Source: Lysobacterales bacterium (GTDB lineage: Bacteria; Pseudomonadota; Gammaproteobacteria; Xanthomonadales; SZUA-5). Taken from it: a stretch of DNA of 64,000 nt. The DNA lies in the NCBI GenBank assembly GCA_022844135.1, contig JALHMG010000002.1:123842-187841 (forward strand). The letters run 5' to 3'. Below are positions 54,507 to 62,956 of this stretch, one piece after another (position 1 is the stretch's first letter; every line of letters starts with the position of its first letter). The notes below the pieces were generated by a model. The model saw only the letters and a program-made list of their open reading frames with translations, was not told the DNA's origin and made no database searches. Made by a program: the position numbers and the translations under genes.

Positions 54507-56204
54507 ATGCGTTGGATACTCGCGCTGGCATTGGCCGGCTCATCGATGGCGCATGCCGCCATCAGCGGACGCGTCGTCGACGCCGGCACCGATGCGCCCA
54601 TTGCGGGTGCCATCGTACGCCAACAAGCGACCGAAGGCCCGCAGACCACCACGAACGCCGCTGGCGAGTTCACGTTGAACATCGCGCCTGCCGATGCCGT
54701 GGCGATCGGTGCGGCGCGTCCCTACGATCATGCGAGTGCGCTCAACTATGTGAGCAATATCGGCTTTGGCAGCAACGGGCAGACGAACGTCGAAATCCGT
54801 CTTGAGCGTCTGCCGAATGCGCCGAACAACGCCTACACGCCGGCCGATGCGCAGCTGTGCGGCGCCTGCCATGGCGAGCAGTTCGAGCAATGGCAAAGCT
54901 CCCGCCACGCGGGCGCAGCGGTTAATCCGTGGGTGCGCGATCTGTTCAGCGGCGATGGCACACCCGGCGGCGGCGCCGGTTATGTCTTCAAAACCAGTCA
55001 CGATCCCGGCGAGTCTGGTTTCTGCGCCAGTTGCCACGCGCCGATGCAGGACGTGTTCACGCCAGGCCAGTTGTTATTCGATGCGATTTCGACACAAGCG
55101 GGCCGCGATGGCGTGAGTTGCCTGGGCTGCCACCAGCAAGCGAATGTGGACGCCGCGCGGATCAACGGGATTGCGCACGTCGATGGCAAAGTCAGCTACC
55201 GATTCCCCAGCGATTCCAAGCATCCGACGAGCTTGTACGTTTTCGGGCCGCTGCCGGACGTCGAAGCCTCGATCATGCGTAACAGTTATCGCCCGCAAAT
55301 CGAGCAGTCGATCGCGTGCGCCGGCTGCCATCAATACAACCGTCCGGACAACGGCGCGCCGGGGCAGAACACTTACGCCGAATGGCTGGGTTCGCCATTT
55401 GCGCAGCCGGGGCCGAACTTCCGCACCTGCCAGAACTGCCACATGCCCAACGAATCGGGCCCAGGTCCGATCGCGACCACCGCCGGCTTCGATCGTCCCG
55501 CCTCACAGCGCCATCGGCACACCTTCATCGGCTCGACGCCCGCCACACTGAGCAACGCCATTCTGTTGCGCGCCAGCGTCAGCGAAACGGCGGGCGTGCT
55601 GATCGTCAATGCTGAAGTCGAGAATCGCGGCGCCGGCCACTCCTTCCCGGGCGGCGTATCGATCCGCAACGCCATCCTCTCGCTGGATGTGCGCGCGAAC
55701 GGCGTGCCGCTGCCACAGCAAGGCGGCCCGGTGGTCCCGTTCTACGGCAGCGACGATGTGCCCGGTACGCAACCGGGCGACCTTGCCGGCTTGCCGGGCA
55801 AAGGCTTCGCCAAAGTCCTCGAGGGCCGTATCAACGATCAGGGCGCCACCGTGCGACCCGTATTGTTTATCGACGCCGAGCGCCTCGCCTCCGATACGGT
55901 GATCCCGAGCGGTGCCACCGATCGCAGCACTTACGCGTTCTCGCTGGCCGGCGTTACCGCCGGCACGCCGATCACGGTGGACGCGCGCCTGGTCTACCGC
56001 CGCGCCTTCCGCGCCCTCGCCGTCACCAAAGGCTGGACCGTCACACCCTCCGGTGGCCCCATCGAAATCGAGGTTGGCCGCCAGCAGATCAGCGCCGTCG
56101 CGCAAGGAACCAGCGCGATCGGCGTGCCGCTGCTCGGCCGCTGGGCGCTGGTGCTGCTAGGTCTGGGCGTATTGCTGGTGGGACTTTGGGTGACCCGGCG
56201 ATAG
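54507..56204 (+). CDS. Pentaheme cytochrome c-like protein with IPTL-CTERM-like tail
   Basis: 565 aa. Signal peptide about 1-17; residues 19-110 resemble a carboxypeptidase-regulatory-like beta domain (ISGRVVDAGTDAPIAGAIV). Five heme-binding CxxCH motifs follow: CGACH, CASCH, CLGCH, CAGCH and CQNCH. A beta-rich region comes next, then a C-terminal tail GVPLLGRWALVLLGLG, a helix and TRR, similar to IPTL-CTERM signals. Probably an envelope electron carrier or oxidoreductase. It is divergent from the PLP enzyme gene. Confidence 0.9.
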   Translation: MRWILALALAGSSMAHAAISGRVVDAGTDAPIAGAIVRQQATEGPQTTTNAAGEFTLNIAPADAVAIGAARPYDHASALNYVSNIGFGSNGQTNVEIRLERLPNAPNNAYTPADAQLCGACHGEQFEQWQSSRHAGAAVNPWVRDLFSGDGTPGGGAGYVFKTSHDPGESGFCASCHAPMQDVFTPGQLLFDAISTQAGRDGVSCLGCHQQANVDAARINGIAHVDGKVSYRFPSDSKHPTSLYVFGPLPDVEASIMRNSYRPQIEQSIACAGCHQYNRPDNGAPGQNTYAEWLGSPFAQPGPNFRTCQNCHMPNESGPGPIATTAGFDRPASQRHRHTFIGSTPATLSNAILLRASVSETAGVLIVNAEVENRGAGHSFPGGVSIRNAILSLDVRANGVPLPQQGGPVVPFYGSDDVPGTQPGDLAGLPGKGFAKVLEGRINDQGATVRPVLFIDAERLASDTVIPSGATDRSTYAFSLAGVTAGTPITVDARLVYRRAFRALAVTKGWTVTPSGGPIEIEVGRQQISAVAQGTSAIGVPLLGRWALVLLGLGVLLVGLWVTRR

Positions 56205-56244
56205 CTATTGCTGAATCAAAGTCTTTCGCGAAGGAAACAGTTGG

Positions 56245-56294
56245 TTGACAAAAAAAGATGTATTTTTGCATCCTTTTGTAACATTCAAAGGAGG
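56245..56294 (+). promoter_or_regulatory. Promoter and strong ribosome site for small secreted protein
   Basis: A consensus -35 TTGACA (56245-56250) is followed by an AT-rich stretch in which the -10 is not certain (TGCATC at 56267 is one option). AAAGGAGG at 56287-56294 is a strong ribosome site 9 bases before ATG 56304. Confidence 0.45.
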
Positions 56295-56303
56295 CGAAAT
56301 TCG

Positions 56304-56822
56304 ATGAAGTATCTGTTGGCAACCATTCTTCTTTCCACTTTTTCGGCAACCCTTGTTGCCAAGGACCGTCCGTCGTCCAGTGCCGTGCTTGATCGCGGAC
56401 TTCTCACTCAGGCGGGTCCTAATGGCGTCTTACGATTGGATCTGTCGACAGGTTTTTTTGAGCTCACATCGAAGAGTGGTCTCGTCTACCGAGACCGAGT
56501 CGACTTCGCACGACCCGGCAAAGCGAATTTGATTGTCGAGCAGCCCTTTCAGGTTCTCGGAGACAACGGAATGGCTGAAAAGAGCGCCAACGCCGTATGC
56601 ACAACCGAATCGGAGAACGTTGCGACAGCGGCAACCTTGGTCACAAGCGCTTGCGCTGGAGGCCAGTCGGCCTTTTGTACCTCTGCTCGTGAAACGCTTG
56701 GTCAGGCGCTTGCTGAGTTCAATAATTGCCTGCATACAGTACTCGTCGGTGCAATTGAAGACGGCCCAACGCCGGGCCCCCAGCCCGATCCAAACGGACA
56801 ACCGAATCCGAACGGCGGCTGA
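56304..56822 (+). CDS. Small secreted protein, four cysteines, PN-rich tail
   Basis: 172 aa with a signal peptide (about 1-18, MKYLLATILLSTFSATLV). The mature protein has four cysteines, which could make two disulfides, and ends in a Pro/Asn/Gly/Asp tail (DGPTPGPQPDPNGQPNPNGG). Base composition is clearly lower in GC than the flanks, which hints at recent transfer. No family recognised. Confidence 0.7.
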   Translation: MKYLLATILLSTFSATLVAKDRPSSSAVLDRGLLTQAGPNGVLRLDLSTGFFELTSKSGLVYRDRVDFARPGKANLIVEQPFQVLGDNGMAEKSANAVCTTESENVATAATLVTSACAGGQSAFCTSARETLGQALAEFNNCLHTVLVGAIEDGPTPGPQPDPNGQPNPNGG

Positions 56823-56912
56823 TGATTCAGCTCGCGGTCCGGTCGTAACGCGCGTGCCGCGACGAATCGCGGCACGCGGATTTAGCGAACGTACTCGGCG
56901 CGGTTGCTGCCG

Positions 56913-57121
56913 TCAAAAGCTACCGCTGGCAAGGCAGCAGCGTTTGAAACAACCTCCCGGACTGGCAGGGGCAAAGGTCGTTACGACCGAGCTTTTCCAG
57001 CAGCTCTTTGTCGACATGGACCACGCGGGTGCCGCGTTTGACCTTGGTTTCGGAAGGGAAACCTTTGCGGCGTTTGCGGGTGACCTCAAAAGCTCGCCTG
57101 ATCTTTGAACTGTGCGTTCAT
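56913..57121 (-). pseudogene. Frameshifted SEC-C zinc-binding motif protein
   Basis: A start at 57121 with a good AGGAG site gives [11 protein letters not shown] and then a stop. Reading on in another frame gives [18 protein letters not shown]..., [21 protein letters not shown], and a third frame gives [12 protein letters not shown]. Together these make one ~65-aa SEC-C domain protein (GRNDxCPCGSGxxFKxCC), broken by at least two frameshifts. SEC-C motifs bind zinc. Confidence 0.75.
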
Positions 57122-57198
57122 GGCTACTCTCCTTGCTGGTGCCCCAACGCTGGGGCGCGCGGATCATAGCTAAATCGTCGCCGCGCGAATCATCGAGA

Positions 57199-57456
57199 TC
57201 ATTTCCCGCGTTTTGCCAACCACGCCGCCACGTAGCTACAGCTACCGATCACCTGCCAGCCGCGCTCGCGCGCGTGCGCCACACCGGCCTCGACGAGCTG
57301 CGCTGCGAGGCCACGGCCGCGCAGCGCGTTTGGGGTGTAGGTGTGGGTGAAGTCGACGACGTTGTCGGACAGCATGCGGTAGTCGAGGTGCGCCACTTCG
57401 CCATCGATGACGATCTCGAAGCGTTGTCGATTCTCATCGTGGCGCACGGCGCTCAT
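57199..57456 (-). CDS. GNAT-like N-acetyltransferase (YjdJ family)
   Basis: 85 aa, a short stand-alone GNAT core. It has the acetyl-CoA loop RGRGLAAQLVEAGV and FTHTYTPNALRG, matching the YjdJ/COG2388 type. The substrate is unknown. Its ATG overlaps the parB stop (ATGA), so it is the third gene of the parAB operon. Confidence 0.9.
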   Translation of the reverse strand: MSAVRHDENRQRFEIVIDGEVAHLDYRMLSDNVVDFTHTYTPNALRGRGLAAQLVEAGVAHARERGWQVIGSCSYVAAWLAKRGK

Positions 57457-58319
57457 TGGATGCGCCCGAGGATGCCGTCGAGTTCGTCGAGGCTGTGGTA
57501 ACTGATGACCAGTTTGCCGCGACCACCGCGGCCTTGCTGGATCGCAACCGGCGCGCTCAGGCGCTCGGACAAATCGCGCTCCAGTTGCGCGACGTTCGCA
57601 TCGACGCGCGGCGCCGGCTTCGCCGCAGGAGCGGCCTGCGCGCGGCGCGCGAGCGCTTCCAGCTCGCGCACGCTCAAACCTTGTTCGGCGACTTGTCGGG
57701 CCAGCTGAATCTGCAGCGCGTGCGGCAGCGTCAGCAGCGCGCGTGCGTGGCCCATATCGAGCTTGCGTTGATCGACAAGCACGCGCACTTCCGGCGCCAG
57801 CTCCAGCAAGCGCAGGAGATTGCTGACCGCGGCGCGCGAGCGGCCCACGGCATCGGCGGCGGCCTGATGGGTGAGATCGAACTCGTCGATCAAGCGCTTC
57901 AGCGCCTGCGCTTCTTCGAGCGGATTCAAGTCCTCGCGCTGAATGTTCTCGATCAGCGCAATCGCTATCGCCGCCTGATCGGGAATATCGCGCAACACCA
58001 CCGGCACATCGCGAAGTCCTGCCTGCTGCGCGGCACGCCAGCGGCGCTCGCCGGCGACGATCTCGTAGCGCTCGGCGCCCAGGCGCCGCACGACGATCGG
58101 TTGCACAATGCCGTGCGCGCGGATCGATGCGGCCAACTCGGTGAGGCGTTCGGGGTCCATGCCGGTGCGCGGCTGATAGCGGCCCGGCTGCAACTGCTCG
58201 ATGGGCAGCGCATTGGTTGGCAGCGGTTCCGCCGTTTCTACCGTCGGCTCGCTGTTACCGGTAAAGCCCAACAGGGCATCGAGGCCACGACCCAGACCGC
58301 GTTTCTTGGCTGCCGACAT
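57453..58319 (-). CDS. parB: Chromosome partitioning protein ParB
   Basis: 288 aa from ATG 58319 (MSAAKKRGLGRGLDALL; this arginine-rich start interacts with ParA). The CTPase/ParB domain has QPGRYQPRTGMDPERL and GERRWRAAQQAGL, followed by a helix-turn-helix and a C-terminal dimer domain. It binds parS and spreads as a CTP clamp. It starts 10 bases after parA. I saw no parS consensus within the window. Confidence 0.96.
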   Translation of the reverse strand: MSAAKKRGLGRGLDALLGFTGNSEPTVETAEPLPTNALPIEQLQPGRYQPRTGMDPERLTELAASIRAHGIVQPIVVRRLGAERYEIVAGERRWRAAQQAGLRDVPVVLRDIPDQAAIAIALIENIQREDLNPLEEAQALKRLIDEFDLTHQAAADAVGRSRAAVSNLLRLLELAPEVRVLVDQRKLDMGHARALLTLPHALQIQLARQVAEQGLSVRELEALARRAQAAPAAKPAPRVDANVAQLERDLSERLSAPVAIQQGRGGRGKLVISYHSLDELDGILGRIQ

Positions 58320-58329
58320 GCGCTCGATC

Positions 58330-59118
58330 CTATGCTGTCTTGGTGGCGCGCGCCGCTTCGCGCTCGTGGCGAATGATCTCGCCGGCAAGGCCCAGATACG
58401 CCACCGAGCCGCGCGATTCGCGATCGTACTGGGTGATCGCCTGACCGTGACTGGGCGCCTCGGCCAGCCTCACGTTACGCGGCACCACGGTGCGGAACAC
58501 CTTGTCGCCGAAGTGTTTGATGAGCTGGCTGGAGACCTCGTTGCCGAGGTTGTTGCGCACATCGAACATGGTGCGCAGCAAGCCTTCGATTTGCAGATTG
58601 GGATTGACGCTCTGCTTGACCGCTTTGACGGTATCCAGCAGCGCCGTCAGGCCATCAAGCGCGTAGAACTCGCACTGGATCGGGATCAAGACGCTGTGCG
58701 CAGCCGTCAGCGCGTTCAAGGTCAGCACGCCCAACGACGGCGGGCAATCGATCAATATGTAGTGATAGCGCCCGAGCACCGGTTCCAGGAGCTGCTTCAA
58801 GCGCATCTCGCGCCCCACCTGGGGCATCAAGCGCACCTCGGCGGCAGTCAGATCGCCGTTGCCGGGAAGAAGGTCGTAGCCACCATCGACATGCCGAATC
58901 GCCGCATCGATGCTGGCTTCCAGAAGCAACACCTCGCAACCGGATGGCTTCGCCTCGCGCTTGGGAACCCCGGAACCCATCGTCGCGTGGCCCTGCGGAT
59001 CGAAATCGATGAGCAGCACCTTGCGCCGCGCTTCGGCCAAGGCCGCCGCGAGGTTCACGCAGGTGGTGGTTTTCCCCACCCCGCCTTTCTGGTTGGTAAC
59101 GGCGATAACTTTGGCCAT
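58330..59118 (-). CDS. parA: Chromosome partitioning ATPase ParA
   Basis: 262 aa from ATG 59118. It starts MAKVIAVTNQKGGVGKTTT (deviant Walker A), with LLIDFDPQGHATMG and the LIDCPPSLGVLTLNAL Walker B segment. It is the short chromosomal Soj type that drives origin segregation with ParB. Its upstream region is taken up by a PIN-toxin remnant on the other strand. Confidence 0.97.
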   Translation of the reverse strand: MAKVIAVTNQKGGVGKTTTCVNLAAALAEARRKVLLIDFDPQGHATMGSGVPKREAKPSGCEVLLLEASIDAAIRHVDGGYDLLPGNGDLTAAEVRLMPQVGREMRLKQLLEPVLGRYHYILIDCPPSLGVLTLNALTAAHSVLIPIQCEFYALDGLTALLDTVKAVKQSVNPNLQIEGLLRTMFDVRNNLGNEVSSQLIKHFGDKVFRTVVPRNVRLAEAPSHGQAITQYDRESRGSVAYLGLAGEIIRHEREAARATKTA

Positions 59119-59154
59119 GCGGCGGATGCTAACAAGGTTCTGCGGACTGGAGGC

Positions 59155-59308
59155 TCTTGCTACCAACCATCTCATCGAGTTGGCGGTTGCCTCAGGAGCG
59201 AGCACAATTGTCGGCGGGAATGCGTGGCATATGCGTGGTGAGCTTCGGTTCCCGGAGGTCGCGATCATGACGCCAAAGCAACTGATGGATTCGGTCGAAA
59301 ATGACTGA
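59155..59308 (+). pseudogene. C-terminal remnant of a PIN-family toxin
   Basis: The frame reads about 50 residues resembling the end of PIN_3-type toxins: LIELAVASGASTIVGGN, then LRFPEVAIMTPKQLM, stopping at 59308. Nothing upstream in the frame is PIN-like, because it runs antisense into parA. The N-terminal two thirds, with the acidic catalytic residues, are therefore gone. The 8-base overlap with the antitoxin gene is kept. Confidence 0.65.
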
Positions 59309-59516
59309 ACTCACATTGAAGTTCGAAACCAGCACACTCCAGCGCCTCAGTCAGGTCGCGAAATTGCGCGAAACCACAGTCGAAGACCTGCTGGTGATGG
59401 CGGCCGACGCCGTCATAGCGCAGGCCGATGCAGAACAACGATTCCGCCAGCGCGCAGCGCTCGGCGCCGGACGAAACGCGGAAGGCTTGGCGCTGCTGAA
59501 GAAAGCAACTGGTTGA
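59301..59516 (+). CDS. Ribbon-helix-helix-like antitoxin
   Basis: 71 aa. The start (MTELTLKFETSTLQRLSQVA, then TVEDLLVMAADAVIA) follows the strand-helix-helix plan of HicB/RHH-type antitoxins paired with PIN toxins, and the tail RFRQRAALGAGRNAEGLALL matches the toxin-binding extension of that group. It overlaps the toxin remnant. With the toxin lost, it may be inert or act as a lone regulator. Confidence 0.72.
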   Translation: MTELTLKFETSTLQRLSQVAKLRETTVEDLLVMAADAVIAQADAEQRFRQRAALGAGRNAEGLALLKKATG

Positions 59517-59518
59517 CC

Positions 59519-60310
59519 TCAAGCAAAAAACAACCGCTCCAACTCCGCACCCGGATCGGGTGCGCGCATGAAGGCTTCGCCGACCAGGAAGGCATGGACG
59601 TCCGCAGCACGCATGCGGGCGACGTCTTCGCGCGTGGCGATACCGCTTTCCGTGACCAACAACCGGTCCGGCGGAATTTTGGTCTTCAATTCGAGCGTGG
59701 TGTCGAGCGAGGTAACGAAGGTGCGCAGGCTGCGGTTATTGATGCCGATAAGGCTGGCGCGGGTGGCCAACGCGCGCTCCAGCTCCTCGCCATCGTGCAC
59801 TTCAAGCAACACATCCAGGCCGATCTCAAACGCAAGATCCGTGAACTCGCCGAGCCGCGCATCCGGCAGCGCGGCGGCGATGAGCAGAATGCAGTCGGCG
59901 CCAAGATCGCGCGCCTCATAGAGCTGATAGGCATCGATCGTGAAGTCCTTGCGCAGCAGCGGCAGCACGCACGCGCCGCGGACTTGCTTCAGATAGCGAT
60001 CGTGCCCTTGGAAAAACTGCTCGTCGGTAAGCACCGACAGGCACGCCGCGCCGGCGGCCGCGTAACTCTTGGCGATCTGCGGAGGATCGAACTCGGTGCG
60101 AATCACGCCTTTGCTCGGGCTGGCCTTCTTGATTTCGGCGATCACGCCGGGAAATCCAGCGCGTATGCGCGCGCGCAAATTGGCCTCGAAGCCGCGCGTC
60201 GTGGGTTGGTCTGGCGCGCGCGCCTTGAGCTCGGAGAGCGGCCGTGCGGCGCGGCGCGTGGCGACCTCATCGGCCTTGTGCGCAAGGATTTTCGCCAGGA
60301 TGTCGCTCAT
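59519..60310 (-). CDS. trpC: Indole-3-glycerol phosphate synthase
   Basis: 263 aa, TIM barrel. Signatures are [58 protein letters not shown] and VTESGI. It closes the indole ring in tryptophan synthesis. Its ATG overlaps the trpD stop. It converges on the antitoxin gene with a 2-base gap. Confidence 0.97.
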   Translation of the reverse strand: MSDILAKILAHKADEVATRRAARPLSELKARAPDQPTTRGFEANLRARIRAGFPGVIAEIKKASPSKGVIRTEFDPPQIAKSYAAAGAACLSVLTDEQFFQGHDRYLKQVRGACVLPLLRKDFTIDAYQLYEARDLGADCILLIAAALPDARLGEFTDLAFEIGLDVLLEVHDGEELERALATRASLIGINNRSLRTFVTSLDTTLELKTKIPPDRLLVTESGIATREDVARMRAADVHAFLVGEAFMRAPDPGAELERLFFA

Positions 60311-61323
60311 GCAAAGCTCTGCGTCAAGGCCACGTAGTCCTCCAGGCGCTTTTTCGCCGCGCCGCTGGCGAGCACGCCTCGCGCCTGCGCCACGCCGTCG
60401 GCAAGACTGGATGCAATATCGCTGGCGTACAGCGCCGCGCCCGCGTTCAACGCAACAAAATCCGCTGCCGGGCCCGACTCGCCGCCGAGCACGCGCTGCA
60501 CCAGACTCAGGCTTTGAGCGGGCGAGTCGACGCGCACGCTGGCCAGGTCGGCGCGCTGCAGACCAAAGTCCTCCGGAGCGATCGAATACATGCGCACATG
60601 GCCGTTCTGCAGCTCGGCGATCTGGCTCGGGGCGCCGATCGACAGCTCGTCCAGGCCGTCGAGCGCATGCACCACCAACACATGGCGACTACCCAGTTCG
60701 CCCAATACGCGTGCCAGCGATTCGAGCCAGCGCCGATCGAACACACCGAGCACCTGATGCGGCGCACGTGCCGGATTGGTCAGCGGACCCAGCAGATTGA
60801 ACAACGTGCGCAGGCCCAACTCGCGGCGCACGGGCGCTGCATGTTTCATGGCGCCGTGATGTGCCGGCGCAAACATGAAGCCGAATCCCAGCTGCTCGAC
60901 CGCGGCGCGAACCTGCGCTGGCGTCAATTCCAGTTTTGCCCCGGCCGCCTCCAACAAATCCGCGCTCCCGGAGCGACTGGATACCGATCGATTGCCATGC
61001 TTGGCGATGCGCGCACCGCCAGTCGCCGCCACCAATGCAGCAGCGGTCGAGACATTGAAGGTGCTGGCGTTATCGCCGCCGGTGCCAACGATGTCGGTCA
61101 GGTGCTCGTCCGGCAAGTCGACGGGCGTCATCAGCGAGCGCATGACTCGCGCCGCCGCGGCGATTTCCGCCGGCGTCTCGCCCTTCATGCGCAGGGCGAC
61201 CAGGAATGCGGCCATCTGCGCCGCGCTGACCTCGCCGGCCATGATCGCGCGCATGGCGCTTTCGGCCTCGGGGGCGTCGAGATCTTGGCCTGCGACAAGT
61301 TTGTTCAGGGTATCGGTCAGCAT
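60307..61323 (-). CDS. trpD: Anthranilate phosphoribosyltransferase
   Basis: 338 aa from ATG 61323 ([12 protein letters not shown]). PRPP-site motifs are [17 protein letters not shown] and [19 protein letters not shown], with the acidic pair in GLDELS. It joins anthranilate to PRPP. It forms a trpD-trpC unit by ATGA overlap; trpG and trpE lie outside the window. Confidence 0.97.
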   Translation of the reverse strand: MLTDTLNKLVAGQDLDAPEAESAMRAIMAGEVSAAQMAAFLVALRMKGETPAEIAAAARVMRSLMTPVDLPDEHLTDIVGTGGDNASTFNVSTAAALVAATGGARIAKHGNRSVSSRSGSADLLEAAGAKLELTPAQVRAAVEQLGFGFMFAPAHHGAMKHAAPVRRELGLRTLFNLLGPLTNPARAPHQVLGVFDRRWLESLARVLGELGSRHVLVVHALDGLDELSIGAPSQIAELQNGHVRMYSIAPEDFGLQRADLASVRVDSPAQSLSLVQRVLGGESGPAADFVALNAGAALYASDIASSLADGVAQARGVLASGAAKKRLEDYVALTQSFA

Positions 61324-61477
61324 GTTCTTGGCGCTTCGTCGGGCGATATGGCGGCGCAGCATAGCGTTTCCGCAGGCAGCGATCCGGCTCCGAACCTGCG
61401 CCGACCGCCAACGGCTTGTCGCCATCGCGACAGCAGCAATGGCATCGTGAGCCGTCGTCCAAACGAAGACCGCGCTC

Positions 61478-61942
61478 ATGGCCCGTTCTGTCTTGCTGCT
61501 CGTCGCATCCTTCGCCATCTGTTTCTCGGCGAGCCTGGTTGGCATCGCGTTCAAGCCGGACGCCTGGTTTGCGGCGTTGAGCAAACCGGCATTTCAGCCG
61601 CCGAACTGGCTGTTCGGGCCGGTGTGGACACTGCTCTACGCACTGATGTCGGTGGCGTTGTGGCGTGTTTGGCGTTTGCCGCCATCGCGCGACCGGCGCG
61701 CAGCATTGCTTCTGTTCGCCCTGCAGTTGGTCCTCAACGCGGCGTGGACACCGGTGTTTTTCGGCGCCCATGCGATCGGCGCGGCGCTGGTGGTGCTCGC
61801 CATGCTGGTGCCCATCGTGCTCGCGACGATTATTCAGTTCTGGCGCATCGACCGGCCAGCGAGCGCAATGCTCTGGCCGTACCTGGCGTGGATCGGCTTT
61901 GCGCTGGTTCTGAACGCGGCGATCTGGTGGTTGAACGCGTAA
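61478..61942 (+). CDS. tspO: TspO/MBR family membrane protein
   Basis: 154 aa with five helices and the TspO pattern: KPAFQPPNWLFGPVWTLLY (residues about 36-54), the WR/W repeats, and LNAAWTPVFFG. TspO proteins bind porphyrins and act in stress and tetrapyrrole regulation at the membrane. It is convergent with the LytTR gene. Confidence 0.94.
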   Translation: MARSVLLLVASFAICFSASLVGIAFKPDAWFAALSKPAFQPPNWLFGPVWTLLYALMSVALWRVWRLPPSRDRRAALLLFALQLVLNAAWTPVFFGAHAIGAALVVLAMLVPIVLATIIQFWRIDRPASAMLWPYLAWIGFALVLNAAIWWLNA

Positions 61943-61949
61943 TCGCGAC

Positions 61950-61975
61950 TGCGTCGGGATCGGCTCGGCGACGCA
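61950..61975. terminator. Small hairpin between convergent tspO and LytTR genes
   Basis: TGCGTCG (61950-61956) and CGACGCA (61969-61975) form a 7-bp stem ending at the LytTR stop codon. No U-run. Possible two-way terminator. Confidence 0.35.
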
Positions 61976-62827
61976 TCAAGCGAGGTTGAGTCGCTGCTTG
62001 ACTTCGCTGACGCGGCGACGGCTGACCGGCACTTTGCTGCCGTTGCTGAGCTCGCAGGTCCAGCCATAAGGGCCTTTGACCATCCGCCTGACATGCGCCG
62101 TGGCAACCCAGAACGAGCGATGCACGCGTAGACCCTTGTCGCCAAGTTCGCGATCGACGGACGCCATGGTGCCGAGCAGCGTCGCCTCGCCGTTGGTGGC
62201 AGTGACGTGCAGATAATGCAGATCGGCGCGAATCGCGATCGCCTCTCCCAGGTGCCTCGGTAACTGCGCCAGCGCACGATCGTTGCGGTCGGCGTCTGGA
62301 CGTTCGGCCGACGCTTCGGACGTGCATTCGGGCGTCGCCAGATCGGCTTCGGGCGACGTCACGCGCGGTCGATAAACATCCAGCAGCGGCGTCGACTGCA
62401 CCAGCAGCCACGCCGTCAGATAGCTCGGGTAGAGCTGCAGGAATTCACCCAGCAGCGCGAAGGCGCCGCCGCGCGCTTCCAGCCGATCCAGCCAGTCGTT
62501 GTCGATATCGACCGCTTGCGCCGCCGGCATCAGCGACTCGATGCCCATAGCGAAAGGCGCGAACACCATGGCACCCAGCGTGCCGCCGAGCACCACAACC
62601 GCCCATGCCGGCCACGATCTGCTCACTCGCCAAACACATAACGCGCGCGTCGCGATCACGGCGGCGGTCAGACCGAAGCCGATATGCGTGAGCCAGTACA
62701 GCACACCCAGCCCCAGCGGCAAACGATCGGCCGGATCGGCGCCGATGGCAACGAACAGCGCCGTCAGCACGACGAGCGCCAAACCTAGGTTTCGGGTCAA
62801 CGGTATGTCGTTGATCAATGAATCCAC
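61976..62827 (-). CDS. Membrane-bound LytTR transcriptional regulator
   Basis: 283 aa from GTG 62827; the frame extends to a TTG at 62875, but that codon falls within the promoter-like region. About four helices in residues 10-155, a charged linker, then a C-terminal LytTR domain (AIRADLHYLHVTATNGEATLLG, VHRSFWVATAHVRRM, GSKVPVSRRRVSEVKQ). It lacks a receiver domain, so it is a one-component sensor. Tandem 11-bp repeats lie just upstream, and an outer-membrane gene is divergent from it. Confidence 0.88.
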   Translation of the reverse strand: MDSLINDIPLTRNLGLALVVLTALFVAIGADPADRLPLGLGVLYWLTHIGFGLTAAVIATRALCVWRVSRSWPAWAVVVLGGTLGAMVFAPFAMGIESLMPAAQAVDIDNDWLDRLEARGGAFALLGEFLQLYPSYLTAWLLVQSTPLLDVYRPRVTSPEADLATPECTSEASAERPDADRNDRALAQLPRHLGEAIAIRADLHYLHVTATNGEATLLGTMASVDRELGDKGLRVHRSFWVATAHVRRMVKGPYGWTCELSNGSKVPVSRRRVSEVKQRLNLA

Positions 62828-62840
62828 GTCCCAGCGAAAC

Positions 62841-62871
62841 GACCGCTGATGAAAGATAGCGACCGCTGATG
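62841..62871. promoter_or_regulatory. Direct repeats, candidate LytTR binding site
   Basis: GACCGCTGATG occurs at 62841-62851 and 62861-62871, exactly 20 bases apart. LytTR domains bind paired direct repeats about two helical turns apart. A TTGACA in minus orientation is at 62880-62885. The site could control the LytTR gene itself or the divergent outer-membrane gene. Confidence 0.55.
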
Positions 62872-62956
62872 CCAATTGGTGTCAACGGTAGAGCGCTTTG
62901 TGGTGAGCTTGGTCCTGGCACGCGCATCCGCCGTCCATCATCACAAGGAGTAGCTC

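Noticed and set aside
57453-59300. parS site near parAB
   Set aside because: I looked for TGTTTCACGTGAAACA-like sequence and saw none; parS is probably elsewhere near the origin.
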